The position numbers and the translations under genes are program-made. From NCBI RefSeq assembly GCF_008122505.1, contig NZ_VSSB01000002.1, forward strand, positions 434,001-498,000: 64,000 bases of DNA, in the 5' to 3' direction. Under the pieces are notes generated by a model, which was not told the DNA's origin, did not search any database, and saw only the letters and a program-made list of their open reading frames with translations. Positions 32,957 through 42,262 of this stretch are shown here, in pieces. Positions within the stretch are counted from its first letter, which is position 1, and the number at the start of each line of letters is the position of its first letter. Source of the DNA: Agromyces mariniharenae (GTDB lineage: Bacteria; Actinomycetota; Actinomycetes; Actinomycetales; Microbacteriaceae).

Positions 32957-35326
32957 ATGGTCGTTCGGAACAAGCGGGCGCGCGACTTCGCGGAGACGCG
33001 AACGCCGCTCGGCGTCATCGGCGGCTTCCTCGGGCTCATCGCCGCGAGCGCCGCGGCGGCCACGCTCGTCGTGGTCGGGGTGACGCCGGCGATCGCGACC
33101 GTCGGAATGGCGGCATCCAGCACCATCGGCGTGTTCGAGAACCTCCCCGGCTACCTGCAGATCGGCGAGCTCTCGCAGAAGAGCAACATCTACGCGACCC
33201 GCTCCGACGGCTCGACGGTGCTGCTCGCATCGTTCTACGACCAGAACCGCATCGAGGTCGGCTGGGACCAGGTCAGCCAGTACGTGAAGGATGCCGCGAT
33301 CGCCGGCGAGGACCCGCGGTTCTACGAGCACGGCGGCGTCGACCTGCAGGGCACGATCCGAGCCGCCGTGACGACCGCGACGGGGCGCGAGACGCAGGGC
33401 GGGTCGTCGATCGCGCAGCAGTACGTCAAGAACGTGCGCGTCCAGGAGTGCGAGCGGATGGCGGACGTCACCGCGTTCGAGGACCTCAGCGAGGAGGAGC
33501 GGCTCGCGCTGACCGGCGACCAGCGACACGCGCTCGTCGAGGAGGAGCGCCTGGGCTGCTACGACAAGGTGACCGAGACCTCGATCGACCGCAAGCTCAA
33601 GGAGATGCGCCTCGCGATCGGCGTCGAGAAGCGCTACACGAAGAACGAGATCCTGCTCGGCTACCTCAACATCGCCGGCTTCGGCGGCACCGTCTACGGC
33701 ATCGAGGCGGCCGCGAACTACTACTACAGCACCACCGCCGCCGGCCTCACGCTCGCCCAGGCCGCCTCGCTCATGGCCATCGTCAACAACCCGGTGAAGT
33801 TCCAGCTCGACCGGCCCGACAGCGAGACGAACGGCGTGGCGAACGGTTATGCCGAGAACACCGCGCGCCGCAACTACATCCTCACGAGCATGCTCGAGGA
33901 GCGGAAGATCACGCAGGCCGAGTTCGACGAGGCGATCGCGACGCCGGTGACCCCGGCGATCACCGAACCGAGCACCGGATGCCAGACCGCGGGCGGCAGC
34001 GCCTACTTCTGCGACTACGTGAAGAACATCCTGCAGAACGACCCGGTCTTCGGCGCGGAGGACGAGACGCGCATGATGAACTTCCGCCGCGGCGGGTACG
34101 ACGTGTACACGACGATCGACCTCGACCTCCAGAACGCCGCCGAGACGGCGATCGCCCAGAACGTGCCGCAGACCTACCCCGGTTGGGACGTCGGCGCCGT
34201 GATCTCGAGCGTGCAGGTCGGCACCGGTCGCGTGCTCGCCATGGCCCAGAACCGCACCTACAGCCAGGACCCGGCCGTGCTCGCATCGGGCCCGCAGTTC
34301 ACGAGCATCAACTACAACACCGACTTCGACTACGGCGGATCACGCGGCTTCCAGCCCGGGTCGTCCTACAAGGTGTTCACGCTCGCCGAGTGGCTGAAGA
34401 CGGGCCACGCGCTCTCGGAGCGCGTCGACTCGCGGCCGAAGGCCAACTGGGGCGTCTTCCAGGACAGCTGCGAGGGGCCGCACTTCGCGGGCGACTGGAA
34501 CCCCCGCAACGACGCGGGCGAGTCGGGCGGCAACTACAGCGCGCTCGAGTCGACCATCGGATCCATCAACACCGGGTTCATCGGCATGGCGAAGCGGCTC
34601 GATCTCTGCGGCATCCGCAAGACGGCCGAGGCCTTCGGCATGCACCGCGCCGACGGCGATCCGCTCGTGCAGGGCCCGTCGTCGGTCATCGGCACGAACG
34701 AGGTTGCGCCGCTGAGCATGGCCGTGGCCTTCGCGGGCATCGCGAACAACGGTGTCTCGTGCACTCCGATCGCGATCGACCGCATCACCGACCGTGACGG
34801 CAAGGAGGTGCCGGTTCCGCAGTCGACGTGCTCCCAGGCCGTGACACCCGAGGTCGCCGCGGCCATGCACACGGCGCTCGGCCGGGTCATGACCGGCGGC
34901 ACCGCGACGGCATCGAACTCGGCCACGAATCCGCGCGTTCCGCTCATCGGCAAGACCGGCACCACCGACGGCGCGAAGGACACCTGGATGGTGGGCGCCA
35001 GCACGAAGGTCGCGATCGCGGCCGCGGTGGTCAGCGTCAACGGCGACGCGAACCAGCGCGGGATCTCGTTCGACAGCGGCTCCGCCGCGACCGCCCGGCA
35101 CCGCATGTGGCCGATGGTGATGTCGGTCGCGGCCGCGAAGTACGGCGGCGACGGGTTCAGCGAGGGCGGCCTCGGGCCGGTGGCTCCCGGCGCCCCGGAT
35201 TCCGCGCCGGCGGACGTCCCGGCCGACGGCGGTGACGGCGGGCAGCCCGACGGCGGCGGGGACGACGGCCCCGGCAACAACGGCAACGGGAACGGCAACG
35301 GGAACGGCGGCCGCGGTCCGGGCTAG
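32957..35326 (+). CDS. bifunctional penicillin-binding protein (transglycosylase/transpeptidase)
   Basis: A 789-residue class A PBP that polymerises and cross-links peptidoglycan. A transmembrane helix lies at about 18-48. The GT51 domain has the catalytic Glu118 in GEDPRFYEHGGVD and the QGGSSIAQQYVKN motif. The transpeptidase domain has SxxK at Ser469-Lys472 (PGSSYK), SIN-type residues in GSINTGF, and KTGT at Lys666. The C-terminus is a Pro/Gly/Asp tail ending in an Asn-Gly repeat, common in actinobacterial PBPs. The ATG at 32957 has a GGGGTGAG-like site upstream. Confidence 0.95.
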   Translation: MVVRNKRARDFAETRTPLGVIGGFLGLIAASAAAATLVVVGVTPAIATVGMAASSTIGVFENLPGYLQIGELSQKSNIYATRSDGSTVLLASFYDQNRIEVGWDQVSQYVKDAAIAGEDPRFYEHGGVDLQGTIRAAVTTATGRETQGGSSIAQQYVKNVRVQECERMADVTAFEDLSEEERLALTGDQRHALVEEERLGCYDKVTETSIDRKLKEMRLAIGVEKRYTKNEILLGYLNIAGFGGTVYGIEAAANYYYSTTAAGLTLAQAASLMAIVNNPVKFQLDRPDSETNGVANGYAENTARRNYILTSMLEERKITQAEFDEAIATPVTPAITEPSTGCQTAGGSAYFCDYVKNILQNDPVFGAEDETRMMNFRRGGYDVYTTIDLDLQNAAETAIAQNVPQTYPGWDVGAVISSVQVGTGRVLAMAQNRTYSQDPAVLASGPQFTSINYNTDFDYGGSRGFQPGSSYKVFTLAEWLKTGHALSERVDSRPKANWGVFQDSCEGPHFAGDWNPRNDAGESGGNYSALESTIGSINTGFIGMAKRLDLCGIRKTAEAFGMHRADGDPLVQGPSSVIGTNEVAPLSMAVAFAGIANNGVSCTPIAIDRITDRDGKEVPVPQSTCSQAVTPEVAAAMHTALGRVMTGGTATASNSATNPRVPLIGKTGTTDGAKDTWMVGASTKVAIAAAVVSVNGDANQRGISFDSGSAATARHRMWPMVMSVAAAKYGGDGFSEGGLGPVAPGAPDSAPADVPADGGDGGQPDGGGDDGPGNNGNGNGNGNGGRGPG
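35275..35314 (+). repeat. Asn-Gly codon repeat at the PBP C-terminus
   Basis: AACGGC/AACGGG units repeat about six times and encode alternating Asn-Gly. This is low-complexity sequence open to length changes by slippage. Confidence 0.7.
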
Positions 35327-35421
35327 CCGCTCCGCGGTCCGGGCTGGCCGCTCCGCGGCGGGTCGGACGGGCGGCGCTTGTACGCTGGTCGCGGCCTCCA
35401 GAGGGCCGATCAGGAGGATCC

Positions 35422-36927
35422 ATGCCCATCGCCGCCGAGACCGCCAGCGCCGTCGCGGACCTGTTCGAACGACGCGTCCGCGAGGAACGCGCGCCGGGCT
35501 CGGCCTGGGCCGTGTTCGACCGCGACGGCGTCGTCGCGGCTGGCGGGACCGGCGCAGCCCGACTCGGCGACGCATCCACGGGTGTCGCGCCACTGGGCGA
35601 CCCGCGGCCGAGCGGCGCGGCATCCGATGCCGTCGCGTCCGACGCGGACACGCTCTTCCGGGTCGCGTCGTGCACGAAGAGCTTCACCGCCGCCGCACTG
35701 CTGCTGCTCCGCGACCGCGATGCCCTCGACCTCGACGCGCCGGTGCGCTCGTTCGTGCCCGAGTTCGAGCCCGAGGTTCCCGGCGGGATCGCCGCGCCGG
35801 TCAGCGTGCGCATGCTCATGACCATGTCGGGCGGGCTCCCGACCGACGACCCGTGGGCGGATCGCGAGGAGTCGATGACGCGCGACGCGTTCCGACGCAC
35901 GCTCGCCGGCGGCATCCGCTGCGCCACCGTGCCCGGGACGACGTTCGAGTACTCCAACCTCGGATACGCCCTGCTGGGTCAGGTCATCGAGGCGGCGAGC
36001 GGCGTCGGCTACGTGGAGTTCGTCGAGCGCGAGCTCATCGCGCCGCTCGGCATCGACGCGCGGTTCGAGGCGCCCCCGGGCGAGACGCCCGCGGCGGCGA
36101 TCGGGTACCGGCCCGGGCCCGACGGCTGGGTCGCGCTGCCGTTCACCGGCCCCGGCGTGTTCTCGGCGATCGGCGGCGTGTTCGCGTCGGCGCGCAGCCT
36201 CGCCGCCTGGGCGGGCTGGCTCGCGTCGGCCTGGCGCGGCGACGAGTCGGGACCGCTGTCCGCTGCGAGCCGCCGCGAGCTGCAGCAGCTGCACCGCGTG
36301 GCTCCGCCGCGCACGCCCGCGCCCGACGATCCGGGGCCCGCGCCGCCCGTGCACGGGTACGGCTACGGGCTCGTGGTCGAGCACGACGCGCGGTTCGGCG
36401 CGGTGGTGTCGCATTCGGGCGGATACCCCGGGTTCAGCGCGCACATGCGGTGGCACGCGGCATCCGGGCTCGGGGTCGTCGCCCTCGAGAACGCGACCTA
36501 CGCCAAGGTCTCGCGCGGAGCGGAGGCGGCGCTCGAGCGCATGCTGCTGGACGCCGACGCCGTCGCGCCGGTGCGCCCGGCACCCGAGCCGTGGGCCGAG
36601 ACGCTCCGCACGGCGCAGGGACTCAGCCTCCTGGCCGTCGAGTGGTCGGATGCCGCGGCCGACGCCCTGCTCGCGACGAACGCAGCACTCGACGTGCCGT
36701 ACGCCGAGCGCAGGGCCGCGATCGAGTCGGCGTGGGCCGCGGTCGGAGGGCCCGTGGCGGAGGATGCCGGACTCGAGGACGTCACCTGCGACTCGCCCGA
36801 CCACCTCGTCTGGTTCCTGCGCGGCGCCGCCGGCCGCCTGCGCCTCGAGACGCGGATGACGCCGCTCGTGGGCGGGCGGGCCCAGACGTTCGCCGTCGCC
36901 GCCGAGGGTGCCGACCCGCGCGGGTGA
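35422..36927 (+). CDS. serine hydrolase, beta-lactamase/PBP4* (AmpC-like) family
   Basis: A 501-residue class C beta-lactamase-like hydrolase. The nucleophile is Ser83 in SCTK (SxxK), a YSN motif lies in FEYSNLGYALL, and the third motif is HSGG. No signal peptide is seen, so it is probably cytoplasmic, in line with esterase or peptidase relatives rather than a secreted beta-lactamase. The C-terminal 130 residues are an additional domain. AGGAGG precedes the ATG. The substrate is unknown. Confidence 0.88.
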   Translation: MPIAAETASAVADLFERRVREERAPGSAWAVFDRDGVVAAGGTGAARLGDASTGVAPLGDPRPSGAASDAVASDADTLFRVASCTKSFTAAALLLLRDRDALDLDAPVRSFVPEFEPEVPGGIAAPVSVRMLMTMSGGLPTDDPWADREESMTRDAFRRTLAGGIRCATVPGTTFEYSNLGYALLGQVIEAASGVGYVEFVERELIAPLGIDARFEAPPGETPAAAIGYRPGPDGWVALPFTGPGVFSAIGGVFASARSLAAWAGWLASAWRGDESGPLSAASRRELQQLHRVAPPRTPAPDDPGPAPPVHGYGYGLVVEHDARFGAVVSHSGGYPGFSAHMRWHAASGLGVVALENATYAKVSRGAEAALERMLLDADAVAPVRPAPEPWAETLRTAQGLSLLAVEWSDAAADALLATNAALDVPYAERRAAIESAWAAVGGPVAEDAGLEDVTCDSPDHLVWFLRGAAGRLRLETRMTPLVGGRAQTFAVAAEGADPRG

Positions 36928-36979
36928 ACAGCGTTGCGGCGTCGCAGCGCACGTGGGGCGTCCACGCGCCCGAAGCGCG

Positions 36980-37618
36980 TCAGAGGTCGATCGTGTCGCC
37001 CGGCTCGAGCGGCAGGTACTCGCCGCCGCCCTGCTCGGCGGCCCAGCCCAGGCGGGCGTTCGACAGCGCCTTGCCGGCCGTCGAGAGCAGCATCTCGTGC
37101 GTCGGGAACGCGCGTCTCGGCGCGACCTGCATGACGTAGTCCATCGCCTCGCTGATCTTCATCCACGGTGCGCCGGCTGGGGCGGCGAGCACCTGCACGT
37201 CGACGCCCTCGGGCACCGCGAAGGAGTCGCCGGCGTAGTACAACGCGTCGTCGACAAGCACGCCGAGGTTGTCGATGATCGGGATCGAGCGGTGGATCTC
37301 CGCGTGCTTCCCGCCGAAGAAGCGCAACCGGAACGGGCCGACCTCCACCTCGTCGCCGGCCCGCACGGTCTCGATCGGGAAGGCGGATGCCGCGGCGGCC
37401 ACACCCGCCGGGCCGAACATGCGCACGTCGGGATTCGCATCGCGGATGCGCTTCAGCTGCTCGGGCGTCCAGTGGTCGTCGTGCTCGTGCGTGATCACGA
37501 CGGCGACGGCGCCGGCCGACTCGGTGATCGGCGTCGTGAACTTGCCCGGGTCGACGTAGAGCTTGTCGCCTGAGTCCTCGAGGACCAAAGCAGCGTGCTC
37601 CAGCTTCGTGAGTCGCAT
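36980..37618 (-). CDS. metallo-beta-lactamase fold hydrolase
   Basis: A 212-residue MBL-fold protein. The metal motif is HEHDDH at 44-49. Further ligand regions are GGKHAEIH, YYAGDSF and FPTHE. The pattern resembles the UlaG-like lactonase branch rather than true beta-lactamases. It begins at ATG 37618, 61 bases from the divergent lipid kinase gene. The substrate is unknown. Confidence 0.88.
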   Translation of the reverse strand: MRLTKLEHAALVLEDSGDKLYVDPGKFTTPITESAGAVAVVITHEHDDHWTPEQLKRIRDANPDVRMFGPAGVAAAASAFPIETVRAGDEVEVGPFRLRFFGGKHAEIHRSIPIIDNLGVLVDDALYYAGDSFAVPEGVDVQVLAAPAGAPWMKISEAMDYVMQVAPRRAFPTHEMLLSTAGKALSNARLGWAAEQGGGEYLPLEPGDTIDL

Positions 37619-37679
37619 GGGTCGAGCCAACACCGCACGCCGATCGGCGCGCAAGCCCGCCGCCTGCCAGAATCGCTCC

Positions 37680-38582
37680 ATGACTGCAGCCCCTCGGCGC
37701 CTCCTCGTCGCCGTGAATCCGGCCGCCTCGTTCGGCCGCAACCGCACGGTGGGGCCGGCGGTCGTCGAGCGGCTGGTGCACGCCGGCTACGAGGTCTCGA
37801 TGCTGCGGGAGGCGAACTTCGAGCTGCTGCGTCGTGAGACGGAGTCGGCCTTCGAGCAGGGCACCGACGCGCTCGTCGTGGTCGGCGGCGACGGCATGGT
37901 GTCGCTCGGCGTGAACCTCGTCGCCCAGACCGGCGTGCCGCTCGGCATCGTCGCGGCGGGCACCGGCAACGACCTCGCGCGCGGGCTGGGGCTGCCGTAC
38001 GACGATCCCGCGGCGGCGACCGATGCGCTTCTCGCCGCGCTCGAGCGGCCGACGCGCACGATCGACGCCGGCGTCATCCGGCACGGGGAGCTCCGCACGT
38101 GGTTCGCCTGCGTCGTCTCGACCGGGTTCGACGCGGTCGTCAACGAGCGGGCGAATCGGATGACGCGGCCGCGCGGTCCGAGCCGGTACACGCTGGCGCT
38201 GCTGGGCGAGCTGGCCACCTTCCGTCCGCGCACGTACGCGATCACGATCGACGGCGCGCGCCGCGAGCAGAAGGCCATGCTCGTGTCGGTCGCGAACAAC
38301 TCCTCGCTCGGCGGGGGCATGCGCATCGTGCCGCACGCCGAGCTCGCCGACGGGCTGCTCGACGTGTTCATCGTGCATCCGCTCTCGCGGGCGGCTCTCC
38401 TGGCGGTCTTCCCGAAGGTGTTCCGGGGCGAGCACACCGACCATCCGGCGGTCGAGTTCGTGCAGGGGAGCCGCATCACCATCGAGGCCGACGACATCGT
38501 CGCGTACGCCGACGGCGAGCGGATCGGACCGCTCCCGATCGACGTCGAGGTGGTGCCCGGAGCGCTGTCGGTGTTCGCCTGA
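37680..38582 (+). CDS. diacylglycerol/lipid kinase family protein
   Basis: A 300-residue protein of the DagK/YegS/BmrU family, which phosphorylates diacylglycerol or related lipids. The nucleotide-binding motif GGDGMVSLG is at 69-77, followed by GIVAAGTGNDLARGLGL. The C-terminal domain has NNSSLGGGMRIVPHAELADGLLDV. CAGAAT at 37668-37673 lies six bases before the ATG and may be a -10 box of a leaderless mRNA. Confidence 0.92.
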   Translation: MTAAPRRLLVAVNPAASFGRNRTVGPAVVERLVHAGYEVSMLREANFELLRRETESAFEQGTDALVVVGGDGMVSLGVNLVAQTGVPLGIVAAGTGNDLARGLGLPYDDPAAATDALLAALERPTRTIDAGVIRHGELRTWFACVVSTGFDAVVNERANRMTRPRGPSRYTLALLGELATFRPRTYAITIDGARREQKAMLVSVANNSSLGGGMRIVPHAELADGLLDVFIVHPLSRAALLAVFPKVFRGEHTDHPAVEFVQGSRITIEADDIVAYADGERIGPLPIDVEVVPGALSVFA

Positions 38583-38649
38583 ACGGGCGGCGCGGCCTCG
38601 ATTTGGAGGGAGGCCCGCGCCTGTGTCATACTCTTCAAGTTGTCGATTC

Positions 38650-38722
38650 GGCCCCATCGTTTAGCGGCCTAGGACGCCGCCCTCTCACGGCGGTAGCGCG
38701 GGTTCAAATCCCGCTGGGGTCA
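38650..38722 (+). tRNA. tRNA-Glu (anticodon CTC)
   Basis: The acceptor GGCCCCA pairs with TGGGGTC with one G-T. The anticodon stem CCGCC/GGCGG encloses the loop CTCTCAC with CTC at 38684-38686. The T-arm is GGGTTCAAATCCC. The 3' CCA is not fully encoded. A terminator follows eight bases later. Confidence 0.95.
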
Positions 38723-38730
38723 CAACAGCG

Positions 38731-38757
38731 AAAACCCCCGGTCATCCGGGGGTTTTT
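38731..38757 (+). terminator. rho-independent terminator of tRNA-Glu
   Basis: AAAACCCCCGG and CCGGGGGTTTT pair around TCAT and end in a T-run. It is almost the same as the terminator after tRNA-Gln. Confidence 0.9.
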
Positions 38758-38862
38758 GCATTTCCGGGCGAGTTCGGCCGCGGCATCCGCCCGCCTTCGT
38801 CCGACGCTCGTGCACCGGCTGCGGCGGTGCGTGACCGCGTCGGCGGGCTGCGGGGCATCCGC

Positions 38863-38868
38863 TAGACT
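38863..38868 (+). promoter_or_regulatory. probable -10 box of the riboswitch-terC transcript
   Basis: TAGACT lies about 10 bases before the first conserved riboswitch bases, as expected for the promoter of this leader. No clear -35 box is seen. Confidence 0.5.
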
Positions 38869-38875
38869 CGCCTGA

Positions 38876-39000
38876 GCGAAGGGGAGTATCCCGCGGGGCG
38901 AACGCCTCGGGCCAACGATCGTCAGTACGAGCGCCGAAGACGCCGCTCCGGTCGTGGCGGCGCGCCGGAGGCGCGGCCGGGAGAGACTTTCGGGTCCACC
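38876..39000 (+). promoter_or_regulatory. yybP-ykoY family manganese riboswitch
   Basis: The leader contains the conserved words of the yybP-ykoY class in order: AAGGGGAGTA at 38879-38888, CGTCAGTACG near 38930-38939, and GAGAGAC at 38981-38987. GC-rich stems lie between them. This class binds Mn2+ and in many bacteria precedes exporters such as MntP and TerC/Alx-type proteins. Here it precedes a TerC gene by 28 bases. The end of the switch lies close enough to the ribosome site for control at translation. Confidence 0.85.
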
Positions 39001-39027
39001 CGTACCCTCCAACCCGGAAGGCCTCCT

Positions 39028-40068
39028 GTGCTCGAACTCCCCGTCTGGTTCGAAGTGGGATCCCTCGTGGTCCTCACCCTGATCCTCATCGCCGACCTGC
39101 TGCTCGTGATCAAGCGGCCGCACGTCCCGTCGTTCCGCGAATCCACGCTCTGGGTCGTGTTCTACGTGGTGCTCGCCCTCATCTTCGCGCTGTTCATGCT
39201 GCTGCTCGGCGACGCCGAGCACGCCGGGCAGTTCGTCGCGGGCTGGCTCACCGAGTACAGCCTCTCGATCGACAACCTCTTCGTCTTCGTCGTGATCATG
39301 GCGCGCTTCGCGGTGCCGAAGAAGATGCAGCAGGAGGTGCTCATGGTGGGCATCATCCTTGCGCTCATCTTCCGAGGGGTCTTCATCCTGCTCGGCGCGC
39401 AGCTCATCGAGAACTTCAGCTGGATCTTCTACATCTTCGGCGCCTGGCTCGTGTGGACCGCGATCCAGCAGGCGTTCCTGCACCGCGAGGAGAACGCGGA
39501 GCAGAACGAGAGCGGGCTCGTGCGGATGCTCCGCCGGCGCGTGCGCATCTCCGACGACTACGACGGCATCAAGCTCCGCACGACCGTCGACGGCACGCGC
39601 ATGTTCACGCCGATCCTCATCGTCTTCATCGCGATCGGCACGACCGACCTGCTCTTCGCGCTCGACTCGATCCCGGCGATCTTCGGCATCACGCAGTCGG
39701 CGTTCATCGTCTTCACGGCGAACGTGTTCGCGCTCATGGGCCTTCGCCAGCTCTACTTCCTGCTCGGCGGACTGCTCGAGCGCCTCGAGTACCTCAAGTA
39801 CGGGATCGCGTTCATCCTCGCGTTCATCGGGGTGAAGCTCGTGCTGCACGCCCTGCACGTCAACGAGCTCCCGTTCATCAACGGCGGCGAGCACGTCGAC
39901 TGGGCGCCCGAGATCTCGACGTGGACCTCGCTCGCCGTCATCGTCGCTGCGATGGCCGTCGCGACCGTGGCGAGCCTCGTGAAGGCCGGCGTGGACTCGA
40001 AGCGCCGCGGTGCGAAGCTGCTCGAAGAGGTGCCCCACTTCACCGAGGACTCGCACCGGGAACGCTGA
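39028..40068 (+). CDS. TerC family membrane protein, probable Mn2+ exporter
   Basis: A 346-residue polytopic protein of the TerC/Alx/MeeF family with eight or nine hydrophobic helices. Conserved acidic residues in helices are visible in EYSLSIDNLFVFVVIM and TDLLFALDSIPAIFGI, characteristic of TerC. It starts with GTG, preceded by GGAAGG. The Mn2+ riboswitch upstream supports a role in exporting manganese or protecting against its excess, rather than tellurite resistance. Confidence 0.93.
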   Translation: MLELPVWFEVGSLVVLTLILIADLLLVIKRPHVPSFRESTLWVVFYVVLALIFALFMLLLGDAEHAGQFVAGWLTEYSLSIDNLFVFVVIMARFAVPKKMQQEVLMVGIILALIFRGVFILLGAQLIENFSWIFYIFGAWLVWTAIQQAFLHREENAEQNESGLVRMLRRRVRISDDYDGIKLRTTVDGTRMFTPILIVFIAIGTTDLLFALDSIPAIFGITQSAFIVFTANVFALMGLRQLYFLLGGLLERLEYLKYGIAFILAFIGVKLVLHALHVNELPFINGGEHVDWAPEISTWTSLAVIVAAMAVATVASLVKAGVDSKRRGAKLLEEVPHFTEDSHRER

Positions 40069-40081
40069 TCCGTCGGCTCCC

Positions 40082-40120
40082 GCCGCCGTCGCACGATCCA
40101 CAGCGGTCCGCGACGGCGGC
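40082..40120 (+). terminator. hairpin terminator of terC
   Basis: GCCGCCGTCGC and GCGACGGCGGC form a perfect 11-base stem 14 bases after the stop, with a 17-base loop and no T-run. Confidence 0.6.
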
Positions 40121-40203
40121 CGGGAGTTGCTAGCGTTGGGAGGCGGCGCCTGGGTGGGGCGCCCGGACCGGGGGGTCCGGATCGAGCTGCGACGAGGAGA
40201 ACC

Positions 40204-41097
40204 GTGTCCGTTGACGGCGAGGACATCGTCCCGCTCCCACACGGTTCCGCCGTGATCGCCCACAGCGCGCAGAGCGACGTGGGCCGCGTCCGCACCATGA
40301 ACGAGGATTCGTACCTCGCCGAGGCGCCCGTGTACCTCGTGGCCGACGGCATGGGCGGCCACGCGCGCGGCGACGTCGCGAGCCGCACGGTCGTCGAGAC
40401 GTTCCGCCGCCATATCGAGGCCGGGCGGCCGACGTCGCCCGAGCAGGTGCTCGACGCGATCCACACGTCGAACGACGCGGTGCGCGCGCTGAGCGGCGAG
40501 GGCGAGGAGGGCACCGCGGTCGCGGGCACCACCCTCACGGGCGTCGCGCTGGTCGACGCAGGCGAGGGCACCGGGTTCCACTGGATGGTCTTCAACATCG
40601 GCGACTCGCGGGTCTACTCGTGGGACGGCCGCACGCTCGAGCAGCTCAGCGTCGACCACTCGGCCGTGCAGGAGCTGGTGGACGCGGGCCTCATCAGCGC
40701 CGACGAGGCCGAGCGCCACCCCGACCGCAACGTCATCACTCGGGCCATCGGCGCCGACGACGTCGTCGACCCCGACGTCTGGCTCATCCCCGCGACCGGG
40801 CGCCAGGTCTTCCTCGTCTGCTCGGACGGCCTCTCGAAGGAGGTCGACGACGTGCGCCTCGCGCACATCCTCGCGGGCGACACCGGCCACGCCGCGGGCC
40901 TCGCCGGCGAGCTCGTCGACGCCGCCCTCGACCATGGGGGCCGCGACAACATCACCGTCATCGTCGTGGAATCAGAGCTCGGCTCGACCGGCGACGACGA
41001 CGAGACCACGCGCGACCGGCCCGACGGCCTCACCCGCTCGGCCGAGGACACCACGCCGCGCACCGGGGGAGGCGAGCATGGCGACGTACCGGCCTGA
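40204..41097 (+). CDS. PP2C family serine/threonine phosphatase
   Basis: A 297-residue PPM/PP2C phosphatase. Metal ligands lie in MNEDSYLAE (Glu34, Asp35), VADGMGGHARGDVAS (Asp48), NIGDSRVY, CSDGLSKEV and GRDNITVIVV. It should remove phosphates placed by the kinase three genes downstream. It starts with GTG and has GAGGAGAA upstream. Its last 20 bases overlap the FHA gene. A TAGCGT box near 40131 is the likely promoter of this operon. Confidence 0.93.
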   Translation: MSVDGEDIVPLPHGSAVIAHSAQSDVGRVRTMNEDSYLAEAPVYLVADGMGGHARGDVASRTVVETFRRHIEAGRPTSPEQVLDAIHTSNDAVRALSGEGEEGTAVAGTTLTGVALVDAGEGTGFHWMVFNIGDSRVYSWDGRTLEQLSVDHSAVQELVDAGLISADEAERHPDRNVITRAIGADDVVDPDVWLIPATGRQVFLVCSDGLSKEVDDVRLAHILAGDTGHAAGLAGELVDAALDHGGRDNITVIVVESELGSTGDDDETTRDRPDGLTRSAEDTTPRTGGGEHGDVPA

Positions 41098-42262
41098 CCC
41101 GGCCCACGAATGGATCGCCGCCGTCCGCGGCGGCGTGGTGCTGCTGGCGCCGACGGCGGCAGCGACAGAGGTCACCGCGCTCTGGCCGCGGCTCGCGGAC
41201 GCCGACCCCACGCCCGCGGTGCTCGACGTGCTCACGTCGCGCGGACTCGCCGCCACGCCACCGTTCGCACTCGTCGTCCGCGACGCGAACGACGGCTCGG
41301 CGCGCGTCGTGGCGCGCGGCCCGGTCGTCGTGCACGTCGGCGCCGAGGTCGTCCCGGGCTCGGGGGTCTCGACGTGGGCCGAACGGGTGGTCGAGGCCGG
41401 CGACGCCGAGGTGCGCGTCGAGGCGGTCTCCGACGGCATCGCAGCGGATGCCGCGGCGGCGCTGCCCGTCGTCGAGGCGATCGTGCTCGCGGTGTCGGTG
41501 CGCTCCGGGGGCGTCGAGCGCGTCGCACCCGAGGCTCCGGCATCGGGCGACGCGGTCGACGCGGTCGACGAGCAGACCCGTGTGGTGGCGCGCGACGCCG
41601 CGGTGCCGGTCGCGGCATCCGTGTCGGCGCCCGTCGAAGCGCCGGCGCAAGCACCGCCGCCCGTCGCGGCGCCCGCGCCGTCGATCACGGTCCCGCCCGA
41701 GGTGGTCGCCGCCGTGACCTCGGCCGAGCAGACCATCGTCCCCGCCGAGGACACGATCGCCGCACCTGTCACGCCGCCGTCGCCCGACGCGCTGCACGAG
41801 CTCGACGGCGACCACGACGGCCTCACCGTCGCGAGCGTCGACATCCGGCGCCTGCGCGCCGAGCGCGCCGCCCGGCAGGGATCCGCGACGCCCGGGCGCG
41901 TCGTCCCCGCAGCCGAGGCCGCACCCTCGTCGAGCCTGCGCATGCCCGACGGCAGCATCGAGTCGATCGGCGCCGAGGTGCTGCTCGGTCGCTCGCCGAG
42001 CGTCAGCCAGGTGTCGGGCGGCCGACTGCCGCGGCTCGTGACCATCGGGGCGGGCGACCCCGACATCTCGCGCAACCACCTGCGCGTCGCGGTCGAGGGC
42101 GACACGGTCGTCGTCACCGACCTGCACTCGCGCAACGGCACGCACGTCGTCGCGCCCGGCAAGTCGCCCGTCAAGCTTCGGGCGGGAGAGCCGACGCCGG
42201 TGCTCGCGGGCACGGTCGTCGATCTCGGCGGCGGCTGGACCATCCAGGTGGTCGGAGCCTGA
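41078..42262 (+). CDS. FHA domain protein with Pro/Ala-rich linker
   Basis: A 394-residue protein. The N-terminal 135 residues form an unrecognised domain, followed by an Ala/Pro/Val-rich linker. The C-terminal FHA domain (about 290-394) has the phosphothreonine-binding residues: GRSPS, DISRNHL (Ser331, His334) and LHSRNGTHV. FHA domains bind phosphothreonine peptides, so this is a probable reader of the kinase encoded next. GGGGAGG precedes the ATG at 41078. The stop overlaps the kinase start (TGATG). Confidence 0.9.
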   Translation: MATYRPDPAHEWIAAVRGGVVLLAPTAAATEVTALWPRLADADPTPAVLDVLTSRGLAATPPFALVVRDANDGSARVVARGPVVVHVGAEVVPGSGVSTWAERVVEAGDAEVRVEAVSDGIAADAAAALPVVEAIVLAVSVRSGGVERVAPEAPASGDAVDAVDEQTRVVARDAAVPVAASVSAPVEAPAQAPPPVAAPAPSITVPPEVVAAVTSAEQTIVPAEDTIAAPVTPPSPDALHELDGDHDGLTVASVDIRRLRAERAARQGSATPGRVVPAAEAAPSSSLRMPDGSIESIGAEVLLGRSPSVSQVSGGRLPRLVTIGAGDPDISRNHLRVAVEGDTVVVTDLHSRNGTHVVAPGKSPVKLRAGEPTPVLAGTVVDLGGGWTIQVVGA

